Notes: generated by a model from the sequence alone, not told the origin. Shown: positions 31,655-43,402, numbered from the stretch's first letter. The stretch is 64,000 bases of DNA from Pseudoips prasinana (GCA_951640165.1 OX621246.1:6783001-6847000); one strand, 5' to 3'. A program made the numbers and translations.

Positions 31655-31790
31655 TACAAAAAACAAACCTTTACAAAAAGAATTATTTTTAAAAAACCTT
31701 TATCTAAAAAGAATTTGACGATTGGAAAATTGTTGATCAGTATATTATGATTAGTAGGTTAAATGAGTTTATTCTCAAAATATTATATTA

Positions 31791-31953
31791 CTAACTGTGC
31801 CCCGCAGTTACACTCGCGTTAAACTTTATAAATTATATCCAATGTATTATTCGGTTGTTTACTATAAAGTTTCATCAAAATCCGTTTCGTACTTTTTGGA
31901 TGACATGTACCATACGTCCAAAAAAAAACTTTCGCATTTATAATATTAATAGA
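31791..31953 (-). mobile_element. Helitron-like element, short copy c
   Basis: ctaactgtgccccgcagtt at the left and ttataatattaataga at the right are worn Helitron termini in reverse orientation. Only 163 bp. Confidence 0.55.
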
Positions 31954-32111
31954 TTATTAGTAGGATTTATCATTTAAAACTTCTACTGTTCAAAACCGCT
32001 TATTAAGAACTTTTGTTAAATTTATAACATCATGACAGCTCGGGACACTTTAAGCCTTCTCCTGACGATCCCGCTTCGTTTGTTGAGGAGATATTAATGT
32101 GACTATAATTA

Positions 32112-32223
32112 AAATCTTTCTCTGTTGTGTGGTGGCGGCATAGACTACCATCACCCAATCTCTTTCCGTGGGGGCGTAGAAATCGAGCGAGGGAATACCT
32201 ACCAGAGAACAGGCAGCAGCGTT
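32112..32223 (+). repeat. Repeat R, left part (split)
   Basis: tgttgtgtggtggcggcat ... ccgtgggggcgtagaaatcg ... gaacaggcagcagcg, interrupted at 32224 by another repeat and resumed at 32836. Confidence 0.65.
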
Positions 32224-32835
32224 TTTAGGGTTCCGTAGCCAAATGGCAAAAACGAAACCCTTATAGATTCGTCATGTCTGTCTGTCTGTCCGTCCGTATG
32301 TCACAGCCACTTTTTTCCGAAACTATAAGAGCTGTACTGCTGAAACTTGGTAAGTAAGTGTATTCTGTAAACCGCATTAAGATTTTTACACAAAAATAGA
32401 AAAAGAACAATAATTTTGGGGGTCGCCATACATAAAACTGAATTAAAAAAAAATTTTTTTCAAATTACTGTATGAGTACGATGAAAAAAAAATATTTTGT
32501 GTGAGGTGTCTATGGATAGGTCTTCCAAAATCATATTGAAGTTCCTAATTTCATTTTTGTCTAAACTGAATAGTTTGCGTGAGAAATACTTCCAAAGTGG
32601 TAAAATGAGGGTACACCCCCTGTAACTTGTAAAATAAGAGAATGATAAAACTAAAAAAAATATATGGTGTACATTACCATAAAAACTAACAACGAAAATT
32701 GGTTTGAACGAGATCTAGCGAGTAGTTTTTTTTAATACGTTATAAACCGCAATTTGCTTTCATTTAATCAACTGAAATACTTGCTGCTACGGAACCCTTC
32801 ATGTGCGAGTCCGACTCGCACTTGGCCGGTTTTTT
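32224..32835 (-). mobile_element. GGGTTCCGTAGCC / CCGGCCAAGTGCGAG repeat inserted in R
   Basis: The ends tttttagggttccgtagcc and gagtccgactcgcacttgg followed by ccggtttttt mark one of the most common lepidopteran dispersed repeats, here in reverse orientation. It holds no credible coding frame. No clear target duplication besides T runs. Confidence 0.7.
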
Positions 32836-32950
32836 CTATAAACTATGACCATCAAACTGCGATCGTCAACTCGTCTGCCAAGCTTAGCGATTATGGCATA
32901 TTGGCTTTTGTCCAGCAGTGGACATACTTTGGCTGACATGATGATGATGA
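32836..32950 (+). repeat. Repeat R, right part
   Basis: ctataaactatgaccatcaa ... gcttagcgattatggcat ... gtccagcagtggac completes the interrupted copy. Confidence 0.65.
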
Positions 32951-33298
32951 AAATCTTAAAGCAGCGTCTCTAAACTATTCCGTCAAAATGTATTTGTAGT
33001 ATATTCAGCTTCAATAATGTTTCCTATGAATGTCATTTACACGCAACACCAAGGAGTCGCGGGTGCGTTGTCGGCCTTTATAAGAGTCAACAAACCAGTG
33101 TTGCTGACCCTTCCCCCCACCCCAATGAGCTCTGGCGACCTTACTCACACGCAGAAACACAACATTAAGTTATTAATGTTATTATTAAGGAATATCTAAT
33201 GACATTATTATGTTCATAATGACATTATCATTGTATTGTTCTAAACAAGAAAATTAAACGCCTATAAATAACCGAAAAACGTATTAGGTAGTGATGTC
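32951..33298. other. Unassigned sequence
   Basis: No element or gene recognised. Confidence 0.4.
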
Positions 33299-33666
33299 CT
33301 CCCGGCCGAATTTCGACCACGGCGGCCAGTCTCAATGGAGATTAGCCAATTGCGCAGGACATATTATAGTGCACAAGTGTGTGCGCAAACACAGGGGCAC
33401 TTTCGATTCCATCACTCTCATGATCCGATGGGACGACTAGCGACACGACCGGAAAGAGATCAGGTACAGGACCGACGGATTTACGTGCTCTCCGAGGCAA
33501 GGGGGTATAATACCGCCAACTCCTAGACTTCGGGCTGATACTGAGAAATTTCTTTTTACGGAAAAATCCCAAAATCACTTTTTGGCCCGACCCGGGATTT
33601 GAACCCAGGACCTCATTGTCTACGGTTGAACACGCTACCGCTAGACCAACGAGGCAGGTAATTAGG
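33299..33666 (-). mobile_element. tRNA-derived SINE (family S3), near complete
   Basis: On the minus strand the head gcctcgttggtctagcggt and B box gggttcaaatcccgggtc are followed by the body (tttctcagtatcagcccg, tgtttgcgcacacac) and the end ctggccgccgtggtcg. An antisense open frame in this segment is a by-product of the SINE. Confidence 0.8.
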
Positions 33667-33885
33667 TAGTATATAGCCCCCGGCAAGTGTTTTACTTAGT
33701 ATATGTATATACAATTTCCTAATAATACCCAAACACAAAACTAATATTGCAGTTTAAATATTTGTTAACAGTCGAAGCGAACTGACCCTTAATCACCGTA
33801 ACTCAAAGTTAGTCAATTAAAAGGGAACTGAGCAACACATGTGGCTTAGTTAAACAAATATACAACGAAAATGTTAATCTATACA

Positions 33886-34188
33886 TCTATACAAATAAAT
33901 AAAATTGGAGTGTCTGTTTGTAATATTAAAATAACCGGTTTTTACTAAATTAATATGAATATATATACGGTACATACACCAAAATGACATTTTTTACAAT
34001 TTTTGTCTGTCTGTTTGTTCCGGCTAATATCTGAAATGGCTGGACCAATTTTGACGGGACTTTTATTGGCAGGTAGCTGATGTAATAAGGAGTAACTTAG
34101 GCTACTTTTATTTAGAAAAAGTCTTTTATTTTACAAGAAAAACGAAATAAACTAATTAACACGCGGACGAAGTCGCGGGCACAGCTAG
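33886..34188 (+). mobile_element. Helitron-like element, copy d
   Basis: It starts TCTATACAAATAAATAAAA after an A, ends gaagtcgcgggcacagCTAG before a T, 303 bp. The interior has ggaccaattttgacggga, typical of lepidopteran Helitrons. Confidence 0.75.
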
Positions 34189-34350
34189 TGATTAGTAAAA
34201 TTAATGATCTACCAGATTTATATTATATATTGCGATTGCCTCCTTGGTTCAGCTGTAGGTACGTGCACAGCTAGTGATTAGTAAAATTAATGATCTACCA
34301 GATTTATATTATATATTGCGATTGCCTCCTTGGTTCAGCTGTAGGTACGT
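34179..34350 (+). repeat. Two tandem copies of an 86-bp unit
   Basis: 34179-34264 and 34265-34350 appear identical. The unit begins with gcacagctag, the last ten bases of the Helitron, and ends in the SINE head ttggttcagctgtaggtac. The duplication therefore arose after the Helitron landed. Confidence 0.9.
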
Positions 34351-34420
34351 GTTGTTCAATCGTGGATAAAATGGGCTCAAATCCCGGATCGGACAAAAAA
34401 GGATTTTATTTAATATTTTT
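34317..34420 (+). repeat. SINE S3-like head
   Basis: gcctccttggttcagctgt and gggctcaaatcccggatcgg look like A and B boxes of the S3 head, then a T-rich run. Confidence 0.5.
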
Positions 34421-34431
34421 TTTTAATAGGT

Positions 34432-34577
34432 ATTAAAATCCCAAACTAAGCAAAAGCTATTTGTGTGACCCATAAATAGTTGTTCTGAGTCTTGATGTAA
34501 TAAGTGTCCGTCTATTAATTGTTTGTAAAGTACCCTACGGCATAGGGATTAGATTCCCAAGTGCGGGCGTTGTCTTA
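34432..34577 (+). repeat. SINE body fragment
   Basis: tttgtgtgacccataaatag and tagggattagattcccaagtg match the plus-strand sense of the SINE at 56872-57070. Confidence 0.5.
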
Positions 34578-34770
34578 AAAAAAAGAAAAGCAGAGCTTGT
34601 ACTATGGGCACCAGATAACTGATATACTACTTTTCTTACTTATTTATTTTTATAATTACACCCAGACTCAGGACAAACAGACATGTTCATGCACACAAAT
34701 ACCTGTCCTGGGTGGGAATCGAACCCACGATCTCCGGCGTGAAAAGCAAGCCAACCACGCCAACATGAAT
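34578..34770 (-). mobile_element. tRNA-derived SINE, minus strand
   Basis: The minus strand carries ggttcgattcccacccagg (B box) and tttgtgtgcatgaac; gcagagcttgtactatggg marks the tail. Related to 58615-58880. Confidence 0.65.
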
Positions 34771-34793
34771 TTTGGAATTCTACTGTTCAGAAT

Positions 34794-35357
34794 ATTTCTC
34801 AGTATCAGTCCAAAATCTGGGAGTTGGCAGCATTACAAACCCGTGTCTCAGAGAGCACGTAAAGTCGTCGGTCCGGTACCAGACCAGTTTCCGCTCGTGA
34901 CGCTAGTTGTCCCATCGGATTAAGAGAGTAATGGAATAAAAAGTGTCCCTGTGATGAGCAAACACTTGTGCATTATAATATACTAGCTGTGCCCCGCGGT
35001 ATTACCCGCGTTAAACTTTATAAATTATCACAGCTCCTCCCCCGTAAGTAATAGCGTGATATATGTAGCCTATATGTTGACCGACCTCTTAGTAATATTC
35101 ATGCAAAATTTGAAGTAAATCCATGTAGTACTTTTAGAGTTTAGCCCGGACATACATACAGATAAACAGACAAAAATTCTAAAAACTATATTTTTGGCTT
35201 CGATATCGATTGTAGATCACGCCCCAAGTATCCTTTAAAAAAATATTCAATGTACAGTTTTAACTTTCCTACGATTTTATTATATGTATAGATTCCGCGC
35301 AAAGGCTAGTCTCCACTGAGATTGGCCGCCATGGCCGAAATTCGACCAGGAGGAGTT
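34794..35357 (+). mobile_element. SINE S3 body split by a Helitron
   Basis: tttctcagtatcagtccaa through gcaaacacttgtgcattat is the SINE body; after the Helitron at 34983-35292 it continues ccgcgcaaaggctag ... gattggccgccatggccg. Confidence 0.7.
34983..35292 (-). mobile_element. Helitron-like element, copy e, inside a SINE
   Basis: 310 bp with the same ends as 4235-4539 and 58224-58535, flanked by A (34982) and T (35293). The SINE around it shows the insertion site. Confidence 0.8.
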
Positions 35358-35727
35358 TATATTGGAGCTGAACGCCTTTAGGTGGATCAGCAGTTTGTAC
35401 GGTTTGATAGCATTTTTAACTTAATATAAGCTATCGAAGTAACTAAATTATTACTTTTATAAATTAAATGTTATTTCTAAATATTTTCGTACAATAGTTC
35501 TATGCAAATGTGCAGCAAAATTATTATTCTCAAAAGTGCTCATATTGCTGACCGTACTTACTGATTATGGAATTAATTTCCTTGAATTGAATTTTCCTTT
35601 GGTTAAATATTCTGTTCAGTGAAATTAATACTGTCGGTTGGCTTTGATGTCAGCTTGTGAATCTACAATTGCTTCCTGTGCTATCTGTTTGCCAATCAAT
35701 TAGTGCATTAAATGAAACTAGAACTAT
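35358..35727. other. Unassigned sequence
   Basis: No element or gene recognised. Confidence 0.4.
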
Positions 35728-36262
35728 GACAAAGACGTCTGGCTCTCACTTCCTGCCTGCACATTGCTCGCTGGAGATCTTGTAGCCATATAGACATGAC
35801 TGATCTGCTGTGTTACGTGAACTATCTGTAAATGATTGCTATCATATACTTAATTTAAAATTATTGACTCTGTCTCAAAATGAATAATGTTATTGTTTCG
35901 AAGTTTTTCTTTTGTATACCTAAATATAATCTAAAATAATAAGCATTCAGACAACCGATCGAGCATATATTGTGTTTGCCTACTAAATAATTACTCTAAT
36001 TGGACCAAATCCCGTGTTCATGCCCGCTTGAGTATGTTTCGCCGGACCGTCTCAACTGGGTCGTGTTGAAACCGGTAGTAGATGAACCCACTGAGTTTGT
36101 TTCGCTGGGTCTTCTCAGTTGGGGCGCATTGGATCCGGTGGTAGCATTAAAGCGCGACCGTCGTTATTAACACAAGGTCCGTCATAATAATAATACCTTT
36201 AATATAGACACAACCATTGACAATATGTAGTAAAAATATTAGACTTAAACTAGATAATTAAA
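35728..36262 (+). pseudogene. LINE D 3' end, first half
   Basis: gacaaagacgtctggctctc is the end of the LINE D ORF2 (compare 59326), followed by its 3' UTR (gccggaccgtctcaactggg). The UTR is interrupted at 36263 by the Penelope-like element and resumes at 38055. Confidence 0.8.
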
Positions 36263-37005
36263 ATCAAAATACAAAATCAATATTTAGTGTTAATTCCGCT
36301 AATTGTCAGTTTAATCATGCTGGGATGCAATTTGCACCGCCCTCCCGCCCGCAAAAATGTGCACATGCAAAGAAGGACAATATAAAAAGCAAATTACATG
36401 CGCCAGTACGATACCCAACACGTGTTTCGGTCCTCCACGGACCATTCTCAAGGGCTGCTAACTCGTCGAGTGCTCGAAGGAGACTAAAAGTCAACGAGGC
36501 GAGCGCTCCTTTATATACTACCAACCGCATGGACAATTATTTCTAACTACCCCCAAATATTCGTAGTAAAGGAGATGAAACTAAATTTGTTTGGTCATTC
36601 AACAATGCAAAACTATTACTGCTATGTTTTAATATTTCTAATTGTTCCAACACACATAACCGGAAACTTTTATCACAATTATGTAAAATATTATACGTAT
36701 TATTGTCGCCCAAGGAATGGCCAGTTTCAATTAAATGTTTGGCGTAATGAGATTTATCAGGATGGCCATTCCTATAAGCAGCTACATGCTCTTTATACCG
36801 TATTTCAAAATTTCGGCCTGTCTGACCTATATATACCGCGTCACAATCATCGCAGACCAACCTATACACACCGGATTTCTTGCAATTTTCCAAATTATCT
36901 TTTCCATTACAAAGACGTCTTATAGTTTGGTCCGTCCGAAATGCAACGTGAATATTATTTTTACGGAGTAAATTGGCAATTTTATCTGAAATTGGGCCCA
37001 TATAG
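36263..37005 (-). repeat. Left inverted arm of the Penelope-like element
   Basis: Exact-length reverse complement of 37272-38014; I spotted one mismatch (ccgcatgg versus cctcatgg). It repeats the endonuclease coding end and 3' UTR on the minus strand, including an open 152-codon frame at 36543-37001. Confidence 0.9.
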
Positions 37006-37734
37006 CATATAGCTATTCCAGCTTCATCCTGTCACCCCAATCAACATAAACTAGCTGCCTTCCGCAGCTATGTTCATAGGTTAATGTCGGTCCCCTTGTC
37101 TAATGAGAATTACATAAAAGAACTTAATATTCTTTATGAAATCGCGTTATCAAACGGTTATCCTAAATCTATTATTGATAATTTGATTAAAAATAATCAG
37201 AGATGTAGGGTTCGCTCTTTACTGTATGCATGCCCCCCTGACCGTATTAACAAATATGTTGGTAGTCTGACCTATATGGGCCCAATTTCAGATAAAATTG
37301 CCAATTTACTCCGTAAAAATAATATTCACGTTGCATTTCGGACGGACCAAACTATAAGACGTCTTTGTAATGGAAAAGATAATTTGGAAAATTGCAAGAA
37401 ATCCGGTGTGTATAGGTTGGTCTGCGATGATTGTGACGCGGTATATATAGGTCAGACAGGCCGAAATTTTGAAATACGGTATAAAGAGCATGTAGCTGCT
37501 TATAGGAATGGCCATCCTGATAAATCTCATTACGCCAAACATTTAATTGAAACTGGCCATTCCTTGGGCGACAATAATACGTATAATATTTTACATAATT
37601 GTGATAAAAGTTTCCGGTTATGTGTGTTGGAACAATTAGAAATATTAAAACATAGCAGTAATAGTTTTGCATTGTTGAATGACCAAACAAATTTAGTTTC
37701 ATCTCCTTTACTACGAATATTTGGGGGTAGTTAG
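37006..37734 (+). pseudogene. Penelope-like GIY-YIG endonuclease, 5'-truncated
   Basis: This is the C-terminal half of a Penelope-like protein, whose endonuclease nicks the target for reverse transcription. The frame is open from about 37006; the first ATG is at 37084, giving 216 residues. Upstream of it lies CHPNQHKLAAFRSYVHRL, the region joining RT to endonuclease. Counting from that ATG: Cys104, Cys114 and Cys117 with His149, His153 and His159 fit the class's zinc-type CCHH motif; GVY at 108-110 and YIG at 121-123 are the GIY-YIG core; R132 and E135-H136 follow, and the catalytic Glu is probably E183 in CVLEQLEIL. The RT domain is absent, so it is not autonomous. The coding sequence ends LLRIFGGS and the last 463 bases are also present inverted to the left. 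Confidence 0.85.
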
Positions 37735-38014
37735 AAATAATTGTCCATGAGGTTGGTAGTATATAAAGGAGCGCTCGCCTCGTTGACTTTTAGTCTCCTT
37801 CGAGCACTCGACGAGTTAGCAGCCCTTGAGAATGGTCCGTGGAGGACCGAAACACGTGTTGGGTATCGTACTGGCGCATGTAATTTGCTTTTTATATTGT
37901 CCTTCTTTGCATGTGCACATTTTTGCGGGCGGGAGGGCGGTGCAAATTGCATCCCAGCATGATTAAACTGACAATTAGCGGAATTAACACTAAATATTGA
38001 TTTTGTATTTTGAT
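37272..38014 (+). repeat. Right inverted arm of the Penelope-like element
   Basis: It starts ctatatgggcccaatttcag and ends gattttgtattttgat. A 40-base tail unique to the right side (tgttatggatttccgc ...) separates it from the target duplication. Confidence 0.9.
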
Positions 38015-38054
38015 TGTTATGGATTTCCGCAAAGTAACGCCTGATTCCATTACT

Positions 38055-38296
38055 TAGATAATTAAACATAATCTCTTGACAATAACTTGATACGAGCTAG
38101 CTAAATATCATTTCTGTAATAAAATAAATTTTATAAATGTTTTCATACAAGATGTACCTAAATATCTATGTTACTAGAAATAATATCTAATGTATACAAC
38201 TATATTACTACAAACATGTTCTGACTATTTACAAGCGCTTTTTTAAAGTCTACGTGAATAAAAACCTTTTTTATTTTATTTTTATTTTATTTATTT
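38055..38296 (+). repeat. LINE D 3' UTR, second half
   Basis: It continues the UTR interrupted at 36262 (cataatctcttgacaataac ... caagcgcttttttaaagtc) and ends in an (ATTTT)n-type tail. Confidence 0.85.
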
Positions 38297-38814
38297 ATGT
38301 ACGGGTAATTATTTGAAGAGTTTATGTTTAACTTATACCTTTGTATTGTCTATCTAAGAACGGTTACAACTATAACATTAAAAAAAAAAATTATCATCCT
38401 ATTCACCCGAACTTCTTTCAAAATTTCTTTAAAAACACCTTTTATCGCTTCAAATATCTTTATCACTTTTCTTCTTATCTCTTAATTTCTTTTCGTAACC
38501 TCTTTCTTCATCTAGACTCTTAAATTAAACAGATTTATAATATTATGCATCTATATTAGCATAGTAAAGTATATGTTTATGTAACTACGTACAAAACTTT
38601 AAACGTTTGACACACACCATACAATACGACTGCCGCCTTTTCTCTTCTTTATTTCTTCTTTGTCCATCCAACGGTTGACTGGAAGAGATTTTGAAATGTT
38701 ATATTTTCTGGAGTTATATTGAGTTTTCTGGTCCCATAAAGTGTATTCTATCTCATTATCTCAAATAATAACTAGCCCCATATCTTATGACCAGGATATT
38801 TATTAAAGGTGGCA
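38297..38814. other. Unassigned AT-rich sequence
   Basis: No element or gene recognised. Confidence 0.4.
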
Positions 38815-38975
38815 ATCACACTAATAGTATAAAGGCGAAAGTTTAAGACAGTGTGAGTGTGTATGTTTGTTACTTATTCACGTCTAAACGGCTGGAGTGA
38901 TTTTAACAAAATTTTAGTTAGCGGACACCCTGGAGTAACACATAGGCTATCATCTATAAAGTTTAACGCGGGTTA
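38815..38975 (+). repeat. Helitron-like internal fragment
   Basis: ataaaggcgaaagtttaag, acggctggagtgattttaac and caccctggagtaacacatag are internal Helitron wording; the ends are lost. Confidence 0.5.
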
Positions 38976-39340
38976 AATCGCACACTTTTATAAAAATGGT
39001 TCCACTAATTATTTCTACTCTTACCTTCTAAAACTTAATATAAGTTTTTGCTTTAAAATTGATTTGATAAATATTCAATGTATTTATGAAAAGTTAAAAT
39101 CCAGCGCAAAAATAGTGTTTTCATTCCACGTATTCGAAGATTTTTTCATTGTTCATCGAGTATTCCGACCGCAGTAGAGTAAGTCTATTATCTAAAAGCT
39201 TTTTCTAATCCATATTCCCCGTTTTACCGTCCGTACAGATGGATCTATGGAAATTATCTAATGTTCGTGTAATCATAATGAAAACATTGATATATAATAT
39301 ACCTCTTTTTTCATATAGTATGAAAATTAGGTCTACGTTT
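38976..39340. other. Unassigned AT-rich sequence
   Basis: No element or gene recognised. Confidence 0.4.
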
Positions 39341-40231
39341 TCAAAGTCAAAGTCAAAGATTTATTTGCAAGTAAATATGGTTTTAGAAGGTCTTACATTG
39401 GTAGCACAAAATTAGCTTAACATATCTAATCATATAATAATGACATGCAAATTTGTGAAGATAATTATTTGGCCTGCAGGAATTCCTTTACAGTATAGAA
39501 GGAATTCTCAATTAACCAATTGCGTAAAGTTTTTTTGAATCGACCCATTGGAAGAACCTTAATTTGGTCAGGAAGCTTGTTATAAATCCGAACACACATT
39601 GGATAACAGCTTCGTCTATATAGTTCCGTTCTCATTCTAGGAAGAATTAATTTATTAGGATATCGAGTTCTGTAGTTACATTTGTCTCCCAGATTTTCAA
39701 ACATGTCCGGGTGAGATTTGGTAAATTTACATGTTTCCTCAACATAAATACCTGTTAATGTGAGTATTCTAAGCTTCCTGAACAGTGGTTTACAGGATGT
39801 AAGTGGGTCTACGTTACAAATCGCACGTATGCACCTCTTTTGTGCGATAAAAGCTCTTTCGATATGCACAGAGTTTCCCCATACCAATATACCGTAACGC
39901 AGTATTGAACCAGCATATGCATGATAAGCCTGTAATGTGGCTTGTCTACTAGTCAGGTTAGATATACGCCATAGAGCATAAGCAAACGTACTGAGTTTAC
40001 CACACATCCTATCAATATGATAAATCCAAGAACACCTCTCATCTAAAACTATCCCCAGAAAACGCATGCTATCTGATAGTTGTATTTCTTTATTCTTATA
40101 GATGATGTTTAAATCTATTTTATTCCAATTTTTGTTACAAAATTGTACGTATTTGGTTTTATTTATATTAGGTTTAAGGTTATTCTTTTCCATCCAAGTT
40201 ATTATTTTGCTTACAGTATTAGTTATTTCCA
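39341..40231 (-). pseudogene. LINE B ORF2 C-terminus and 3' UTR
   Basis: The minus strand encodes about 255 residues of the thumb and C-terminal part of a non-LTR reverse transcriptase: KPNINKTKYVQF, then FLGIVLDERCSWIYHID, YGILVWGNS and YNKLPDQIKVLPMGRFKKTL, ending at 39465. The UTR ends in a (TTTGAC)n tail at 39341. The palm domain with FADD is at 45703-46645: LINE A (40231-45702) has inserted between the two. In this part the frame is open. Confidence 0.85.
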
Positions 40232-40496
40232 TATTTATTTTATTTATTTATTTAATAGATTTTGTACACACAGAAATAACAAAAGTAAAATAAATGAAGA
40301 AGAGACAGTAGTACATGGGTGCTGCTTATTTCAAAAGAAATTTCTTCCAGCAGACCCGCGAGAGGAGATATTAAAGTATAATAGGCGTGTGCGTAGGTTT
40401 ATAATATCATTACATAAACTACATACTAAAATACACAGATACTTATAACGGGGCAACCATATGCATAAACTACATATACATAAATATATACATAAC

Positions 40497-43382
40497 TAGG
40501 ATGAAGAGGCGAGATAGTAATTTTTCACTTGCTTCTTAAAAAGAGGTAGCGTTTTGGAATTACGGATGTTAGGAGGGAGAGAATTCTACAATCTGACTGC
40601 CTGAACTGTGAAGGAATGAGAATAGAAATCTGTTTTATGCAATGGGAATTTAAGAAGGTGTTTTAGGTGTGACCTACAGGGGGCATTAGGAACACGAGAG
40701 TAGGAAAAACGCTCCCGTAAGTAGGATGGAGATGAAGGATCATGTAGTATATTAAAGAGAATACACAATAGTCGAGTATTCCTGCGAAGACGGATCGGGA
40801 GCCACTTGAGATCCTTGCGGAAATTGGAAACGTGATCATATTTCTTCAGAACGAAAATAAACCGAATGCATAAATTTTGCAAGCGCTCAAGTTTGTCTAA
40901 TAGCTCCTCTGTGACATCTAAATAGCAGCTGTCGGCATAGTCCAAAATGGGTTGAATGAGTGTTTGAGCAAGAGATATTTTCATCTTCAATGGCAAAAAG
41001 TTTTGGAGGCGCTTCAGAGAATGAAATGTATAATGTACCTTCTTGCTGACATCAGAGACGTGTGATTTCCAGGACAGGTTGCAGTCAAAAGTAACTCCTA
41101 AGTTTTTGGCAGTATCTGTTTATGCAATAGGAGCTCCGTTCAGATACACCCGTGGAAAGTTCGTGAAATCGATTCCGTTTCGCATCTGCCTACTTCCTAT
41201 GATCACGGCTTGGGACTTAGTTGGATTAATAAGTAAGCCACGAGATCTTGCCCATACATTGATCAAGTTCAGGTCGTGATTTACAGCAGCAATAGCGGAC
41301 GCGGCGTTTTCACGGGAAAATGCTCGGTAAAGTTGAAAATCGTCTGCATAGAGATGACAATTAGAGGAAATGGCTCTTGAAATAGAGTTAATGAAAATGG
41401 AGAAAAGCAAGGGAGAAAGAACGCCACCCTGGGGCACGCCCGCACTGAGACTACACCAATCCGAGTAAGACTCGTCAAGGCGAACATTGCGAGCGGCCAC
41501 GAAGATAAGAATCAAACCAGGATAAACTGGTTTGGGAACAATTAAGTGATGAAAGGGTACCAAGGAGGACGTCAAAGTCAACAGAGTTAAAAGCGTTGCT
41601 AAAGTCAAGTAGTACCAGAATACTTAGGTTTTGGTTTTCCAAGGCCCAGCGGATGTCATCGGTGACTTTAAGCAACGCAGTAACTGTGCTATGCCCAGTG
41701 CGAAAACCAGATTGGAAACGGCAAAGAAGGTTGTTGCTGGCCAGAAAAGCTGATAATTGACGGTGTACGATATGTTCCAGGACTTTGGAGAGAAAAGGTA
41801 GAATGGAGATGGGTCGAAACTGAGATAGAGAAGTAGGATTTGAGACTTTAGGCAAAGGAATTATATGAGCTTGTTTCCAAGCAACAGGGAAACGGGAAGA
41901 AAATAACGAATAATTAAATATATAAGTAAGCAGGATGGATAGAATGGGAGTGATCATCCTAGAACATACATTGTCGTGACCAGCAGCAGTAGAAGATATT
42001 GCAAAAATAGATTTTTTGACATCCTCCAAGGTTACTGCAGATAGAGTAAAAGGAAAATATTCGGGCAAAGGTACTTGTGAGAGCTCATTGAGTGTGATAG
42101 ATGTAACGTGGGGTTCGAGAGAAATGGGGGGACACGAAAAGTGATTATTGAGTGCAGAAAGATCAACATCTTTACAGACTAAAGACGGGGATTTACCAAT
42201 GCCATTCGATTTGAGGAATTTCCATACTACGGAGGAATCGCGATTATTGAGAGCTTTGTAAAAGTGGCGCCTTTTGGCATCTCGACACAGACGATTGCAA
42301 CGGTTGCGCAACTTCTTAAAACGGTTGATATTAACTTCCGTAGGAGCCCGCTTACATCTACGTTTCGCCTGATCCCTACGAGCCATCGCTTCTTTAATCT
42401 CAGCCGTTATCCACGGCACGGGTGTGTGTTTAATTCTGATTCGTCGTTTAGGAGCATGGCGATCGAATAAATCAATAATTATGGAATTTAAAAGTTCCAC
42501 CATAATATCAACATTGGAAGCAGTGTAGATAACAGACCAGTCTATTTCTTTGGCGTCGCGCTGAAGCTGATCCAAATTGATGCCATTGAAGTTACGAAGA
42601 AAAAGAAATTGTGATTTGCGTTTGGGAGGACGAATTTTATAGGAGAGAAAGATCAAGTCATGATAAGAAAAAGAAGCAGTTAATTGGCCATGAGTGGTAA
42701 CGCGTTCTGTAGAAGAGACGATCATAAGGTCAAGTAAAGATGGAGTACAATTAGGAGAATGGTGAGTTGCCGTAAGAGGGAGAATATGGAGATTAATGGA
42801 CGAAAGTAGAGAAAGAAGTTTGGAGGTGCGGTGATCATTTTTTATCAGACAAGTATTAAAGTCACCCATTAGGACTACGTGGTTATAGATAGGACACAGG
42901 TTATTCAGAATGGTATCAAGAGAGTCAAAATAGTCGACACGAAGGTTGGGACTATAAAATACGCCAAGGAGCATTTTAGAGTGGCGGAAAACTATTTCTA
43001 TAAACAAGTATTCCGCAGACGCAGAGTAGCAAGATGGTGACGTGCTAATTATAGTGTATGGAATATCGGCCCGTAGATATATTGCAACACCACCACCGCC
43101 TTTATCAATCCGATCATTGCGAATTAAGACATAACCAGGAAGTGCAAAGTGGGGAGAGAGAAGTGAAGGTTTCAGGAAAGTTTCTGAAATTAGTAAAGCA
43201 TCGAGGTGACTGCAGCTAAAGGAAGCCAGAAGTTCAGAGTAATGGCCAGGAACACTCTGTGCATTGATATGGGCTATGTTGAAATTGTCAGATTGGTTGG
43301 AAAAAGCAGAAGAGATGCGGTCATGCAGAGTCAGAGGGATGCAAGAATCATCCGCTATCATCAAGGTTAGATAAAATATCAT
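40497..43382 (-). pseudogene. LINE A ORF2: APE endonuclease and reverse transcriptase
   Basis: ORF2 cuts and reverse-transcribes at the target. Order of parts: an APE-type endonuclease (NIAHINAQSVPGHYSEL, ISETFL, GGGGVAIYL, MGDFNTCL, FSYHDLIF), a basic linker, then reverse transcriptase (QFRPISILPFLSKVLE, FQSGFRTGHST, LLDFSNAFNSVD, GVPQGGVLSPLLFS, and YADD at 41339-41350). Breaks: a frameshift at about 41478-41490 between SYLRGR and the GVPQGG part; an in-frame TAA at 41120-41122 after VYLNGAPIA; an in-frame TAG at 40586-40588 after FTVQAVRL. The last frame then runs to 40497 (KNYYLASSS). The type resembles the Jockey/CR1/Rex1 group; the exact clade is not set. The fragment at 14700-15018 is a relative. 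Confidence 0.88.
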
Positions 43383-43400
43383 CCATAATAATATTATAAG

Positions 43401-43402
<2 letters not shown>

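Larger units (their letters stand above)
36263..38054 (+). mobile_element. Penelope-like element with inverted arms
   Basis: A 1,792-bp insertion in a LINE D 3' UTR, flanked by the 12-bp direct repeat TAGATAATTAAA (36251-36262 and 38055-38066). It consists of a 743-bp arm, a 266-bp spacer, the 743-bp arm inverted, and 40 extra bases. The plus copy encodes the GIY-YIG endonuclease end of a Penelope-like protein; the reverse transcriptase is missing. Inverted partial copies are a known arrangement for this class. Confidence 0.85.

Noticed and set aside
33342..33686. 114-codon frame with GSNPGSG wording
   Set aside because: It is a by-product of the tRNA-derived SINE (B-box translation), like the ones at 34597, 56400 and 63422.
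36575..36925. Plus-strand 116-codon frame, also repeated inverted at 37352-37702
   Set aside because: It is antisense to the Penelope-like endonuclease on both arms; the GIY-YIG motifs are on the other strand.
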